Below are positions 9,006-17,914 of a stretch of 64,000 nt of DNA, piece by piece. Below the pieces are notes generated by a model. That model made no database searches. It saw only the letters and a list, made by a program, of their open reading frames with translations, and was not told the origin of the DNA. This stretch comes from Acidobacteriaceae bacterium KBS 89 (GTDB lineage: Bacteria > Acidobacteriota > Terriglobia > Terriglobales > Acidobacteriaceae): NCBI GenBank assembly GCA_000381605.1, contig KB906760.1, positions 310,001 to 374,000 of the forward strand. The letters are read 5' to 3'. Within the stretch, counting starts at the first letter, position 1. Every line of letters begins with the position of its first letter. Position numbers and translations under genes: made by a program.

Positions 9006-10619
9006 ATGAACAAAGATCTTCTTCCCATCGAAGCCATCGTCAAAAAACTCAACCTCTCCGAAAAGTATGTAGAACGCCTCGGCCCCTACGGCGCCAAACT
9101 CAAGCTCGATCTGCTGACCGACGCCGAACTTCCCGTCCGCGGCAAACTTGTCCTTGTCACCGCAACCACGCCCACCGTCTCGGGCGAAGGCAAGACCGTC
9201 ACCTCGATCGGTCTTGTGCAGGGCCTAGAAAAGATCGGCAAAAAGGCGATCATCACTTCGCGCGAACCCTCGCTCGGCCCCGTCTTCGGCATGAAGGGTG
9301 GTGCTGCCGGTGGTGGCCGCTCGCAGGTCGAGCCCGCCGAAAAGATCAACATGCACTTCCATGGCGACTTTCACGCCATCACCTCCGCGCACAACCTGCT
9401 CGCTGCGCTCATCGACTCGCACCTCTTCCACGGCAACCCGCTCGACCTCGATCCACACGCCATCACCTGGCCGCGCGCGCTCGACATGAACGACCGCGCC
9501 CTTCGCCACATCGTCGTCAGCGCAGCCAGCAAGCGCGACGGCGCCCACAGGCACACCGGCTTTGTCATCACCGCGGCCAGTGAGATCATGGCCGTCCTGA
9601 CGCTCGCCGACAGCCGCGAAGACCTGCGCCTCCGCCTCGGACGCATCGTCATCGGCCAGACCCGCTCCGGCAAGCCGGTTCTCGCCAAGGACCTCAACGC
9701 CACCGGGCCTATGATGGCCCTCCTGAGCGAAGCCATCCTCCCCAACCTCGTTCAGACCACAGAGGGCACACCAGCGCTCGTCCACTGCGGCCCCTTCGCC
9801 AACATCGCGCACGGCACCAGCTCCGTACTCTCGCAGCAGATGGGCCTGCGCCTCGCCGACTACGTGATCAACGAGACCGGCTTCGCCTCCGACCTCGGCT
9901 TTGAAAAGTACATGGACATCGTGATGCCCAGCTCCGGCATCAAGCCCGCTGCCGCAGTGCTCGTCACGACCGTCCAGAGCGTCCGCAACCAAGGCGCGGG
10001 CGATCTCGAAGCCGGCTTCACCAACCTGAAAAAGCACATCGCCATCGTCCGCGGCTTCAACCTTCCCGCAATCGTCGCCATCAACCGCTTCCCCAACGAC
10101 ACCGGCGAGGAGCTCGCGTTCCTCGAAAAATACTGCGAGGCTCAGGGCGCAGCCTTCGCGCTCTCCGAAGCATTCACCAAAGGCGGAGCAGGCGCAGTCG
10201 CACTCGCCGAAAAAGTCGTCAGCGTAATCGCCGCCAACCCCGGCCCAGCACTCCAGACAACCTACTCAGCGTCCGCCTCCTCGCTCGAAAAGATCACCGC
10301 CGTCTCGCAAAAGGTCTATGGCGCGGCCTCGATCGAACTCACCCCACAGGCCGAAGAAAAACTCGCCCGCTTCACGGAATGGGGATACGGCGGCCTGCCC
10401 GTCTGCATCGCAAAGACCCAGTACTCCCTCACCGACGACCCCAAGCTGATGGGCGCGCCCACAGGCTGGACGCTCCATATCACCGACGTCGTCCTCTCCG
10501 CTGGCGCAGGCTTTCTCGTCGTCATCTCAGGCGCAATGATGTTGATGCCCGGGCTCCCCAAAGCCTCCCGCGCCCTCAGCATCGACGTCGACGCATCTGG
10601 TGAGATCATCGGTATGTAA
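9006..10619 (+). CDS. fhs: Formate--tetrahydrofolate ligase
   Basis: The protein has 537 residues. It catalyses formate + THF + ATP to 10-formyl-THF. The P-loop is TPTVSGEGKTVTSIGL, a variant of the usual TPAGEGKTT with two extra residues. Further family blocks are REPSLGPVFGMKGGAAGGG, DLDPHAITWPRALDMNDRAL, HCGPFANIAHG, NETGFASDLGFEKYMDI and VVISGAMMLMPGLPK. The frame is open upstream to 8367, but that part is a shadow of the preceding gene; the ATG at 9006 has GAGG just upstream and matches the family N-terminus. The C-terminus overlaps nothing and ends 14 bp from the convergent gene at 10634. Confidence 0.95.
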   Translation: MNKDLLPIEAIVKKLNLSEKYVERLGPYGAKLKLDLLTDAELPVRGKLVLVTATTPTVSGEGKTVTSIGLVQGLEKIGKKAIITSREPSLGPVFGMKGGAAGGGRSQVEPAEKINMHFHGDFHAITSAHNLLAALIDSHLFHGNPLDLDPHAITWPRALDMNDRALRHIVVSAASKRDGAHRHTGFVITAASEIMAVLTLADSREDLRLRLGRIVIGQTRSGKPVLAKDLNATGPMMALLSEAILPNLVQTTEGTPALVHCGPFANIAHGTSSVLSQQMGLRLADYVINETGFASDLGFEKYMDIVMPSSGIKPAAAVLVTTVQSVRNQGAGDLEAGFTNLKKHIAIVRGFNLPAIVAINRFPNDTGEELAFLEKYCEAQGAAFALSEAFTKGGAGAVALAEKVVSVIAANPGPALQTTYSASASSLEKITAVSQKVYGAASIELTPQAEEKLARFTEWGYGGLPVCIAKTQYSLTDDPKLMGAPTGWTLHITDVVLSAGAGFLVVISGAMMLMPGLPKASRALSIDVDASGEIIGM

Positions 10620-10633
10620 TTTAGTTGGGAAAC

Positions 10634-11506
10634 CTACAGCGTCGCGAGATGCACGCTGCCGTCGCTCGTATGGATCGTCAACAACGAGCCGCCACCATTG
10701 AACTTCCCGCGAATATTGTGCCCCGAATTCCCCTTCGAGTTGTATCCATCAACGGTCAGCGGAAGCGTGCTCTGGATGCTTCCATCGCTCGTGCTAACCG
10801 CAAGTTCAGCCGGGAAGCTCTTCGGCAGCCGCAGCGACACGCTCCCATCGCTGCTTTCGATTCGAGAGTCGGAGCTCAGATGCGACCCTTCGGCAAGCTG
10901 AAGCGTAATCGAACCGTCACTCGTGTGCAGTTGCAGTGAGGTGAAAGACCCCGAGATGTCCTGACTGCCGTCGGAACTCCGCGCCTCAAGTATCCCGCTG
11001 GCGTTCCGAACACGAATACTCCCGTCACTCGAGTGCAGTTTCACGTTCCCCGTGACTTCGGTCAAATCCTGTCCGCCGTCGCTCGTGTGGATGGTGAGAT
11101 CGCCATGTAGCCCCGACGCTGTCAGGCCGCCGTCCGCACTCCTGGCCTCGAGCGTGAGGTTCGCGGGCGTCTCCACATCGACCTTAACCGACTTAGAGGA
11201 GTGCCAGTTGGTGTGTATCCCCATGTCAGGCTTCTCCTTGAGAGAAAAATGGACAGTATTGCCGCTCTGGCTCTCTTCAAGGGTGTACCGCGAAAGGCTC
11301 GTATTCTCAGCTGTGACATGGATGCGGACCGCATTGCAGCCGCTGCACGCATGGATGTTGAGATGACTGTCGCCGGTGGTGAGGTAGAGCGAAGGCTGTC
11401 CGGTGACCGAGTAGCTCTTATCCCACGTGGTGTCGCTCTGCGCGACTGCTACGGCGGTCGATAGACAAAGTGTCGAAAGTGCCAGATTTAACGCGATAGT
11501 TTTCAT
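10634..11506 (-). CDS. Secreted DUF4097-like protein with SDGS repeats
   Basis: The protein has 290 residues. The start at 11506 gives a signal peptide (MKTIALNLALSTLCLSTAVA, cleaved near VAQ) and has GAGAGGG upstream. From about residue 115 to the end the protein is a series of short beta-strand repeats, each with a turn SDGS, SDGG or ADGG (eight copies), spaced mostly 17-30 residues. This is the pattern of DUF4097 putative adhesin / auto-transporter-like beta-solenoids. A CSGCNAVRIHV segment lies near the N-terminus. The function is unknown, and extracytoplasmic location is inferred from the signal peptide. On the plus strand the repeats show as recurring CCGTCGCTCGTGTGG-like units. Confidence 0.82.
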   Translation of the reverse strand: MKTIALNLALSTLCLSTAVAVAQSDTTWDKSYSVTGQPSLYLTTGDSHLNIHACSGCNAVRIHVTAENTSLSRYTLEESQSGNTVHFSLKEKPDMGIHTNWHSSKSVKVDVETPANLTLEARSADGGLTASGLHGDLTIHTSDGGQDLTEVTGNVKLHSSDGSIRVRNASGILEARSSDGSQDISGSFTSLQLHTSDGSITLQLAEGSHLSSDSRIESSDGSVSLRLPKSFPAELAVSTSDGSIQSTLPLTVDGYNSKGNSGHNIRGKFNGGGSLLTIHTSDGSVHLATL

Positions 11507-11589
11507 GGGCGTACCCTCTCGCAGTTCTCTACGCGGAGTCAATTCAGTTTGTTCCCTGTTTTTTCCGGCCTTCGGACACCCAGCCTGCC

Positions 11590-12546
11590 CTAAGCCTGCT
11601 GCCGTACAGTCAGGTCTTCGTCCACCACGTTCGGCTTGCCGCTCTTCATCTTCGAGCTCGTCACCAGAAATACCGCCACCAGGATCCCAGCCATCCCGAC
11701 ATACTCCACAGCGACGAACCGTTCATGCACAAAGATCGCCCCAAGGATTACCGCGATCACCGGATTGATATACGCATAGGTCGCCACTTTCGACACCGCA
11801 ACATTGTCGAGCAGGTAGATATACGCCGTATAGGTAATGAGCGATCCGAAGACGACCAGGTAAAAGATGGATCCCCACGCCTTCATCCCCCATTGCGCCC
11901 CGTGATAACCACCCGACACCACCACCATGCCGAGATTGAACACGCCGCCGATCACCATCTGCCATCCTGCCGACGCAACTCCACTGATGCGAATCGTCGA
12001 TCGCCGCGAGATCACCGACGCTGACGTCCAGCAAAGCGTTCCTCCGAGCGTCACCGCAGCCGCAAGAATCTCCCGCGAGTCCCCGTGCAGCCCTTGTCGA
12101 AGTTTCGGCCACAGCAGGAAAACCATCCCGATAAACCCAATGCCCACCCCGATCCATCCTCGCAGCGGCAGGCCTTCACCCCGCGGCAGCACCACCTCAA
12201 TCAGCGCGGCATAAAGGGGAATAGAAGCCACCAGCAGCGCCGCCAATCCGCTCGGAATGTACTGCTCCGCCCACATCACCGAGGTATTGCCGCATCCGAG
12301 CATCAATACCCCGATAACCGCAAGCCAGCCCCACTCCTGCTTGCTCGGCCACATCTTCAACCTGAAGATCGCACTCAACATCAGCATGATCGGCCCTGCG
12401 ATCAGGTACCGCGAACTTGCCAGGACGAACGGCGGCAGCACCTCCACGCCATAGCGCATCGCCAGGTAAGTCCCGCCCCAGAAGACATAAACGCAGCAGA
12501 ATGAAAGAAGAATCCGCGTTCGATTATGGGAGGAACTGGGGGGCAT
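11590..12546 (-). CDS. EamA/DMT family transporter (YedA-like)
   Basis: The protein has 318 residues with about ten hydrophobic helices in two EamA repeats. The first begins CVYVFWGGTYLAMRYGVEVL with ASSRYLIAGPIMLM, and the second has YTAYIYLLDNVAVSKVATYA followed by NPVIAVILGAIFVHERF. These are the standard landmarks of drug/metabolite exporters of the YedA/RhaT type in the inner membrane. The substrate cannot be predicted. The C-terminal tail is short and polar. The gene is monocistronic, convergent with nothing and divergent from 12610. Confidence 0.9.
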   Translation of the reverse strand: MPPSSSHNRTRILLSFCCVYVFWGGTYLAMRYGVEVLPPFVLASSRYLIAGPIMLMLSAIFRLKMWPSKQEWGWLAVIGVLMLGCGNTSVMWAEQYIPSGLAALLVASIPLYAALIEVVLPRGEGLPLRGWIGVGIGFIGMVFLLWPKLRQGLHGDSREILAAAVTLGGTLCWTSASVISRRSTIRISGVASAGWQMVIGGVFNLGMVVVSGGYHGAQWGMKAWGSIFYLVVFGSLITYTAYIYLLDNVAVSKVATYAYINPVIAVILGAIFVHERFVAVEYVGMAGILVAVFLVTSSKMKSGKPNVVDEDLTVRQQA

Positions 12547-12609
12547 TCGTTCATGTTATCTTGCTTTCCCGCCCTGTTTCCGGCCCTTCTACGGTGCTAC
12601 GATAAGAAA

Positions 12610-13281
12610 ATGGTGTTTCGTACCTCGGTTCTTTTTTCCCTAGTCCTTGTCTGCACGACAGGTTTGTCTCAATCCTATCCATCGAGCCCGACGCTCCCGA
12701 AGAGCTTTCACGATCCGGCTCTCAACGTAACCTACTTCTACCCCGAGCGCTTCGTCCCCGACCCCGCCAGCACGGCAAGGCCGAACGCCGACGCTTCGCC
12801 CAAGTGCGCGCACTCAACGCTCTTTGCCAACGCGATCACTCCGGGTGACACCACATCGTTCGTCCTCTCCACCATCGACAACACTTGCCCTAACGTTCTG
12901 CGTGGCGCCACAATGCTTGCCCCCTTTGTCCGCGAACAGATCCTTCGCCAGCTCAAACAGTACGGCGAACCCACCGTCACGCAGGAGCCCACCAACTACG
13001 CAATCGCCGGACACCCTGCTGCCATCGTCCTCGCCTCGGTTCCCATGCCTGATGCCCCGGGCAAAATTCCCACGACAACCTATGCGGCCAAGGCGTGCGT
13101 GCTCGGCAACATCCCGGTCAAGCCCAAAAAGAAGTCCGACCCCGTCGACCCCACGCGCCACGTCCTTTGCTTCGACTTCACCACGGAGCACAGCGATCGC
13201 TACCATCTGATGTTTGCCTTCGCCATGCAGTTCGACAACGACGCTCCTCTTCCCCTTGTTCCCGGTAGCGTTATTCGGTAG
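12610..13281 (+). CDS. Secreted protein of unknown function (paralogue of the gene at 8266)
   Basis: The protein has 223 residues. I use the ATG at 12610, which yields a good signal peptide (MVFRTSVLFSLVLVCTTGLS, cleaved near SQS); the in-frame extension upstream overlaps the promoter of the divergent transporter. The mature region starts with FHDPALNVTYFYPERF and contains four Cys (CAHS, CPNV, CVLG, CFDF), compatible with two disulfides in the periplasm. It shares the YFYP block and overall layout with the protein at 8266-8961. No catalytic motif is recognised. Confidence 0.8.
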   Translation: MVFRTSVLFSLVLVCTTGLSQSYPSSPTLPKSFHDPALNVTYFYPERFVPDPASTARPNADASPKCAHSTLFANAITPGDTTSFVLSTIDNTCPNVLRGATMLAPFVREQILRQLKQYGEPTVTQEPTNYAIAGHPAAIVLASVPMPDAPGKIPTTTYAAKACVLGNIPVKPKKKSDPVDPTRHVLCFDFTTEHSDRYHLMFAFAMQFDNDAPLPLVPGSVIR

Positions 13282-13326
13282 CGTGCCGTCGCACGCAGAC
13301 GGGGTCGAAAATTTTAGGAGACAGCG

Positions 13327-13728
13327 ATGCATCCAGAGATGGAACCCGCCCTGTCGACCGACCCGGCTCTTCTGGAAATTCTCGAAGACCTCAAGCGGCG
13401 CGAGCCAATCTTCCATCGCCCCGAGTTCGGCACATCCAGGGCCGACTTTGAGAGCATGATGCACCCCGAGTTCTGGGAGATCGGCGCCTCCGGCCGTCGA
13501 TATTCCAGAGACTGCGTGCTGGCCGAACTGGATCGCCGCCATCGCCACCCAGCCGAAGACGTCTGGGAGACCAGCGATTTTCACTGCCGCCGTCTCGCCG
13601 CCGATGTCTACCTCCTCACCTACACGCTGATTCAAAACAAGATACGCAAGACACGCCGCTCGACCATCTGGCAGCACACCGAAGTGGGATGGAAGATCAT
13701 CTTCCACCAGGGCACGATGAGTGATTGA
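13327..13728 (+). CDS. DUF4440 / NTF2-like protein
   Basis: The protein has 133 residues and an AGGAG ribosome site directly before the ATG at 13327. The sequence fits the small NTF2-like DUF4440 group: an N-terminal helix pair (LLEILEDLKRREPIFHRPEF), a pocket strand FESMMHPEFWEIGASGRRYS, and a C-terminal sheet ending HTEVGWKIIFHQGTMSD, where the W/F-H-Q strand is typical. Members are cytoplasmic cone-shaped proteins, some of them enzymes, most uncharacterised. No signal peptide is present. It lies 45 bp after the secreted gene and may share its transcript. Confidence 0.82.
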   Translation: MHPEMEPALSTDPALLEILEDLKRREPIFHRPEFGTSRADFESMMHPEFWEIGASGRRYSRDCVLAELDRRHRHPAEDVWETSDFHCRRLAADVYLLTYTLIQNKIRKTRRSTIWQHTEVGWKIIFHQGTMSD

Positions 13729-14060
13729 CATCGTTGCGGTAGGGTATACTCACCGCCAAAGGCACAGGCCCATGAAACTCCCCGTCGTTGCCACAGCCCG
13801 TACCCATCGGATCGCCGGTCCGCAGTGCCGCTCCCAGCGGCACCAGATGCCGCGCCGCCATCTTCGAGTACTCCCAAGCCTTACGCGACCTAGCCTCTTC
13901 GCCGGCGACTAACTCCAGAACCCCCTCCAGCCGGCGAAGTCAAGCCACCAGCGCAAACCGTTCCCTCCGCTACCCGCGAGGCTGCCTTCCCACATCCGGG
14001 CACGGCACCGACGAACGGCCTACCAACGTACCGCTGACCTCTGATTCGTAAGGAGACACC
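13729..14060. other. 332-bp gap without a clear gene; leader of the aminotransferase gene
   Basis: Nothing convincing is encoded. A TTGACA (13726-13731) followed after 14 bp by TATACT (13746-13751) resembles a sigma-70 promoter with a short spacer and points to the aminotransferase gene, with a long untranslated leader of almost 300 nt. The minus strand has an open stretch at about 13730-13930 (reading LELVAGEEARSRKAWEYS and onward) that looks protein-like but lacks an ATG start. It could be a gene remnant or chance. Confidence 0.4.
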
Positions 14061-15458
14061 ATGAGCACCCTGACCCAGGAAACCAAAGAGCAAGCCCAAA
14101 GCTACACGCGCACCGCGAACTACACCCAATACGGGCCCAAACTGAAGACTCCCCTCCCCGGTCCGCTTGCCACGAAGATCGTCGCCGACGACGAACGTCT
14201 CATCTCTCCCAGCTACACCCGCAGCTATCCCATGGTGGCCAAATCCGGTCGCGGCATCCGCGTCACCGACGTCGACGGCAACGAATTCCTCGACTTCGCC
14301 GCCGGCATCGCCGTCAACTCCACCGGCCATTGTCACCCCGAAGTCGTCAAGGCCATCCAGGACCAGGCCGCCGAACTCATCCACATCTCCGGCACCGACT
14401 TCTACTACGAGCACATGACGATCCTCGCCGAGCGCCTCTCCGCAATCGCTCCCATGCCCGGCCCGCACAAGTTCTACTACGGCAACTCCGGCGCCGAGGC
14501 CGTCGAGTGCGCCCTCAAAATCGCCCGCTATCACACCGGCCGCCAGAACATCATCAGCTTCTTCGGCGCCTTCCACGGCCGCACCATGGGCGCGCTCTCG
14601 CTCACCGGCTCCAAGCCTCAGCAGAAGCGCCGCTTCGCCCCCTTCGTCCCCGGTGTCCACCACATCCGCTATCCCTACACCTATCGCGGCACCACCGGCG
14701 GCCCTCAAGAGCAGGAGGCCTTCGCCCTCGACTGTGCCCGCTACATCGAAGAGAGGCTCTTCAAAACTATCCTCCCTCCTGAAGAAGTCGCCGCCATCAT
14801 CCTCGAACCCATCCAGGGCGAAGGCGGCTACGTCGTCGCACCCGACAACTTCCTCCAGGAGATCCGCCGCATCTGCGACCGCCACGGCATCCTCCTCATC
14901 GCCGACGAAGTCCAGTCTGGAGCCGGCAGAACAGGGAAGTGGTGGGCCATCGAGCACTCTGGCGTCCAGCCCGACATCGTCTGCATCGCCAAGGGCATCG
15001 CATCCGGCATGCCGCTGGGCATCTGCATGACGCGCGCCGAAATCATGAACTGGGTTCCCGGCTCCCACGCAAGCACCTTCGGCGGCAACCCCATCTGCAT
15101 CGCCGCAGCCCTCACCACCCTGGACATCCTCGAGCGCGAAGGCATGAAGAACGCCGCCACCGTAGGTGAGAAGATGCTGCAGCGCCTCCGCCTCTGGGTT
15201 GCCAAACACCCCACAGTCGGTGAAGTTCGCGGGCGCGGCCTCATGATCGGCATCGAGATCGTACAAGACCAGAAATCCCGCACTCCGGTCGGCCCCATGC
15301 GAGACAAGGTCGTCGACCTGGCCTTCGAGCGCGGCCTGCTCATCCTCGGCTGCGGCGAAACCACCGTCCGCCTCTGCCCGCCACTCATCGTCAACCAGCA
15401 TGAGGCCGACATCGCCCTCGACATCCTCGAAGAGTGCATTCAACTGGCCGCAAAGTAA
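14061..15458 (+). CDS. Class-III PLP aminotransferase (GabT / acetylornithine aminotransferase family)
   Basis: The protein has 465 residues and a perfect AAGGAG site before the ATG. The fold-type I aminotransferase signatures are DFAAGIAVNSTGHCHPEVV, FYYGNSGAEAVECALKIAR, the PLP phosphate site, SFFGAFHGRTMGALSLTGS, EPIQGEGGYVVAP, LLIADEVQSGAGRTGKWW with the PLP-ring Asp, and the Schiff-base Lys in CIAKGIASGMP. The overall length and the N-terminal extension before VTDVDGNEFLDF agree with 4-aminobutyrate/(S)-3-amino-2-methylpropionate transaminases rather than ArgD (about 400), but the amino donor is not certain. It is cytoplasmic and preceded by a long leader. Confidence 0.88.
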   Translation: MSTLTQETKEQAQSYTRTANYTQYGPKLKTPLPGPLATKIVADDERLISPSYTRSYPMVAKSGRGIRVTDVDGNEFLDFAAGIAVNSTGHCHPEVVKAIQDQAAELIHISGTDFYYEHMTILAERLSAIAPMPGPHKFYYGNSGAEAVECALKIARYHTGRQNIISFFGAFHGRTMGALSLTGSKPQQKRRFAPFVPGVHHIRYPYTYRGTTGGPQEQEAFALDCARYIEERLFKTILPPEEVAAIILEPIQGEGGYVVAPDNFLQEIRRICDRHGILLIADEVQSGAGRTGKWWAIEHSGVQPDIVCIAKGIASGMPLGICMTRAEIMNWVPGSHASTFGGNPICIAAALTTLDILEREGMKNAATVGEKMLQRLRLWVAKHPTVGEVRGRGLMIGIEIVQDQKSRTPVGPMRDKVVDLAFERGLLILGCGETTVRLCPPLIVNQHEADIALDILEECIQLAAK

Positions 15459-15479
15459 GCCGGAACTCCGGAAAAATGG

Positions 15480-15514
15480 ACGGTGATCCCAAATCGCCGT
15501 TCATTTAGTTTTAA
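15480..15514 (+). terminator. Probable rho-independent terminator after the aminotransferase
   Basis: A 7-bp stem (ACGGTGA / TCGCCGT with one G-T pair) closes a 7-nt loop, followed by the T-rich TCATTTAGTTTTAATT. It lies 22 bp past the stop codon. The stem is short. Confidence 0.45.
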
Positions 15515-15575
15515 TTAGCTCCTACGCGAAAGAATGCTCTCGTCCGTATGTACGTCTAAACTGTTGAGTCAAGGA

Positions 15576-16643
15576 ATGAACCACCGCCGCTCCATCCCGA
15601 AAAACCTCTCCGCAGCGCTTCTGCTGGCAGGGTGCCTCCTCGCTGCCTCTCCAAGTCGCGCCCAGCAACACACCACCGCGCTCCAACCCGAGGCCACCAC
15701 CCCGCATCGCACCCGCCTGATCCTCAAAGACGGCAGCTATCAAATAGTCATGAGCTACAAGGTCGTCGGCAACATCGTGCGCTACGTCAGCGCCGAACGC
15801 GCCGGAGCAGAAGAGGAGATCCCCCTCTCGCTCGTCGACCTCGAAGCCACCCAGCTCTGGGAAAAGCGGCACGCTCAGCCCGGCCCCACCGACCCGAACA
15901 ACCCTTCTCCTCCACCAGCCATCGACCCCGAGCTGCTCAAAGAAGAGGCGGAGCGCGCCGCTCTTACCCCTGAGGTCGCGAAAGACCTTCGCCTCCCCGA
16001 AGAGAACAGCACCCTCGCCCTCGACACCTTCCGTGGCACGCCCGAACTCGTTCCCCTGGCCCAGACCGACAGCGACCTCAATCGCAACACCGCCCACAAT
16101 CTCCTCAAAGCCGCCGTCAACCCGCTCTCCGCCGCGCATCCCGTCGTCACGCTCAAAGGCGAGGCTTCGCCGATCCAGCTCCACGTCAAAGACCCCGTCT
16201 TTTACATCCGCATCGGCGACGAAAGCGTCGGCAACACCGCTGGCACGCCCCTCACCGTCGACACCCACGGCGCAACCAGCCGCATCCAGAATGATGCCAC
16301 CGGAGGCTCAGCCAACAGCCGATACGTGATTCTCCGCGCCGACGTCCGCACCGGCGCCCGCGTCATCAACAGCTTCCGCATCCCCCTCCTTGGCACCGGC
16401 CGGCGCCAGGAAGACGTCTTCGAAACCACCACCGAACTCCTTCCCGGCGGCCACTGGCTCAAGATCACCCCTAAAGAAGGCCTCGACTTTGGCGAGTTCG
16501 CCGTCATGGAGGTCATCTCCGACAAATCCGTCAACCTCGGTGTCTGGGACTTCGGCGTCCACCCCGTCGCACCCGAAAATCGCGACGTCGTCAAGCCGGA
16601 ACCCCGCCGCAGAAACACGCTGGAGCGCCGCGGCCCGAGCTAG
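15576..16643 (+). CDS. Exported protein of unknown function
   Basis: The protein has 355 residues from the ATG at 15576; an alternative in-frame start at 15534 would add 14 residues. The N-terminus MNHRRSIPKNLSAALLLAGC is a signal sequence. LLAGC could be a lipobox, but the following LLAASPSRAQQ also fits ordinary signal peptidase cleavage. The next segment, TRLILKDGSYQIVMSYKVVG, reads as a small beta barrel with a conserved RLxLKDGS pattern seen in many acidobacterial secreted proteins. A Pro-rich linker and a C-terminal beta domain (about residues 200-340, with LPGGHWLKITPKEGLDFGEF) follow. The function is unknown. Confidence 0.78.
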   Translation: MNHRRSIPKNLSAALLLAGCLLAASPSRAQQHTTALQPEATTPHRTRLILKDGSYQIVMSYKVVGNIVRYVSAERAGAEEEIPLSLVDLEATQLWEKRHAQPGPTDPNNPSPPPAIDPELLKEEAERAALTPEVAKDLRLPEENSTLALDTFRGTPELVPLAQTDSDLNRNTAHNLLKAAVNPLSAAHPVVTLKGEASPIQLHVKDPVFYIRIGDESVGNTAGTPLTVDTHGATSRIQNDATGGSANSRYVILRADVRTGARVINSFRIPLLGTGRRQEDVFETTTELLPGGHWLKITPKEGLDFGEFAVMEVISDKSVNLGVWDFGVHPVAPENRDVVKPEPRRRNTLERRGPS

Positions 16644-16698
16644 GTCAATCAGAAATTATGTAGTTGGAGATAAGGCGAAATCGTCAGCCGCCAGGCAA

Positions 16699-17811
16699 CT
16701 AGTCGCGTTCGAGGAACAGCCCGGCGACCGCCTGCCGGGGACCGCTGTCAGCTGCGCTCTTCGCAGCTTTTGAAACCGTTCCCTTGCCACAAACGGCCAC
16801 GCTGTCCCGGGTAATCTTGGCCTCATACATCATCGTGTCGGCCGCGCGCAGAATCGTCGCCACCGTATTTCCGTCCTCCGGGTACGTCGCCAGCCCAAAG
16901 CTTCCCGACACGTTCAAAGAAAGCCCCGCACCTTCAAGAAAACGCGCCGCCCTCAGGTCCTCGCGCAGCGCCATCGTCGTTCCGCTCGCCGCAGACTTGC
17001 CCATCCCAGGCAACAGCGCAACAAACTCATCGCCACCATACCGGAACGCCGCATTATTCGGTCCCAGGCAGCGCTTCAGCAATCCGCCGATCTCCGCCAG
17101 CAGACGGCTGCCGATCAAATGTCCATGGGTATCGTTTACCGACTTGAAACGGTCCAGATCGACGAACATTAAACTGAAGACCTGCCCCTGCGCCACCTGT
17201 TCGTCGAGCATGGTGTACAGATGCCGTGCGTTGAAGAGTCCCGTCACATCGTCTGTGATCGTCAACTCCTGGATCAGCGTCATCGACCGCGCATTCTGAA
17301 TCGCGATCGCCGCATAGTCGCACAGGATTCGCAGGAACGAGATCGAATACTCCGACAGCAGATCCAGCTTGCTGTTCAACAACTGAATCACACCCAGCGT
17401 CTTGTTTCCCGATCGCACAGGCACGCAGGCGATCGACTTGATCTTCAGGTCCGGATGTTTGCTCGCAAACGCCGACCAGTGCGGATCCAGCGCCACGTCC
17501 GGAACCACCAGCGGATTGCCCGTCGAAGCCACCCAGCCCGCGACTCCCTCACCCATCGGTACCCGAAGTCCCTTCAGACTCTCCGTGTTCTCCCCAACCG
17601 CGATCGCATAGTACAGCTCGTTCGTATGGTCATCGACCATCAGCATCGACCATCGTTCCGGCCCGAAGAACTGCGCCATCTTATCCATGATGGCGCCTAG
17701 GATCTCCTCCAACTCCAGACTTGAGGTCAGCGCGCGCGCCACGTCATGGAACACCCGGAGGTGGTCCATCTGGCGGCTTTCGATCACCTCAAACGGCCGT
17801 CTGTCTTTCAA
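16699..17811 (-). CDS. GAF-GGDEF diguanylate cyclase
   Basis: The protein has 370 residues. A GAF sensor domain spans roughly residues 25-180 (VFHDVARALTSSLELEEILG ... VPVRSGNKTLGVIQLLNSKL) and a GGDEF domain residues 186-345. The active-site loop is RYGGDEF (GGDEF at 259-263), so it should make c-di-GMP from two GTP. The metal-binding VDLDRFKSVNDTHGH is intact. No RxxD I-site precedes the loop at the usual distance (RCLGPNNAAFRYGGDEF), so product inhibition may be missing. No membrane segment is seen, so a soluble cytoplasmic enzyme is expected. It lies 103 bp downstream of moaA on the same strand. Confidence 0.9.
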   Translation of the reverse strand: MKDRRPFEVIESRQMDHLRVFHDVARALTSSLELEEILGAIMDKMAQFFGPERWSMLMVDDHTNELYYAIAVGENTESLKGLRVPMGEGVAGWVASTGNPLVVPDVALDPHWSAFASKHPDLKIKSIACVPVRSGNKTLGVIQLLNSKLDLLSEYSISFLRILCDYAAIAIQNARSMTLIQELTITDDVTGLFNARHLYTMLDEQVAQGQVFSLMFVDLDRFKSVNDTHGHLIGSRLLAEIGGLLKRCLGPNNAAFRYGGDEFVALLPGMGKSAASGTTMALREDLRAARFLEGAGLSLNVSGSFGLATYPEDGNTVATILRAADTMMYEAKITRDSVAVCGKGTVSKAAKSAADSGPRQAVAGLFLERD

Positions 17812-17914
17812 GCTTTTTCCTCAGAGCATCGACACATTAGATATCAGCAGCCGAATCTTTCAGACGTATTCAATTTTTCAGAGTTTCAACTTCGTCCGCA
17901 ATACACACAATGTC

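Noticed and set aside
13890..15443. 517-codon minus-strand frame opposite the aminotransferase
   Set aside because: It is the mirror of a GC-biased gene (Gly/Asp/Ala-rich translation); the plus-strand gene has full catalytic motifs.
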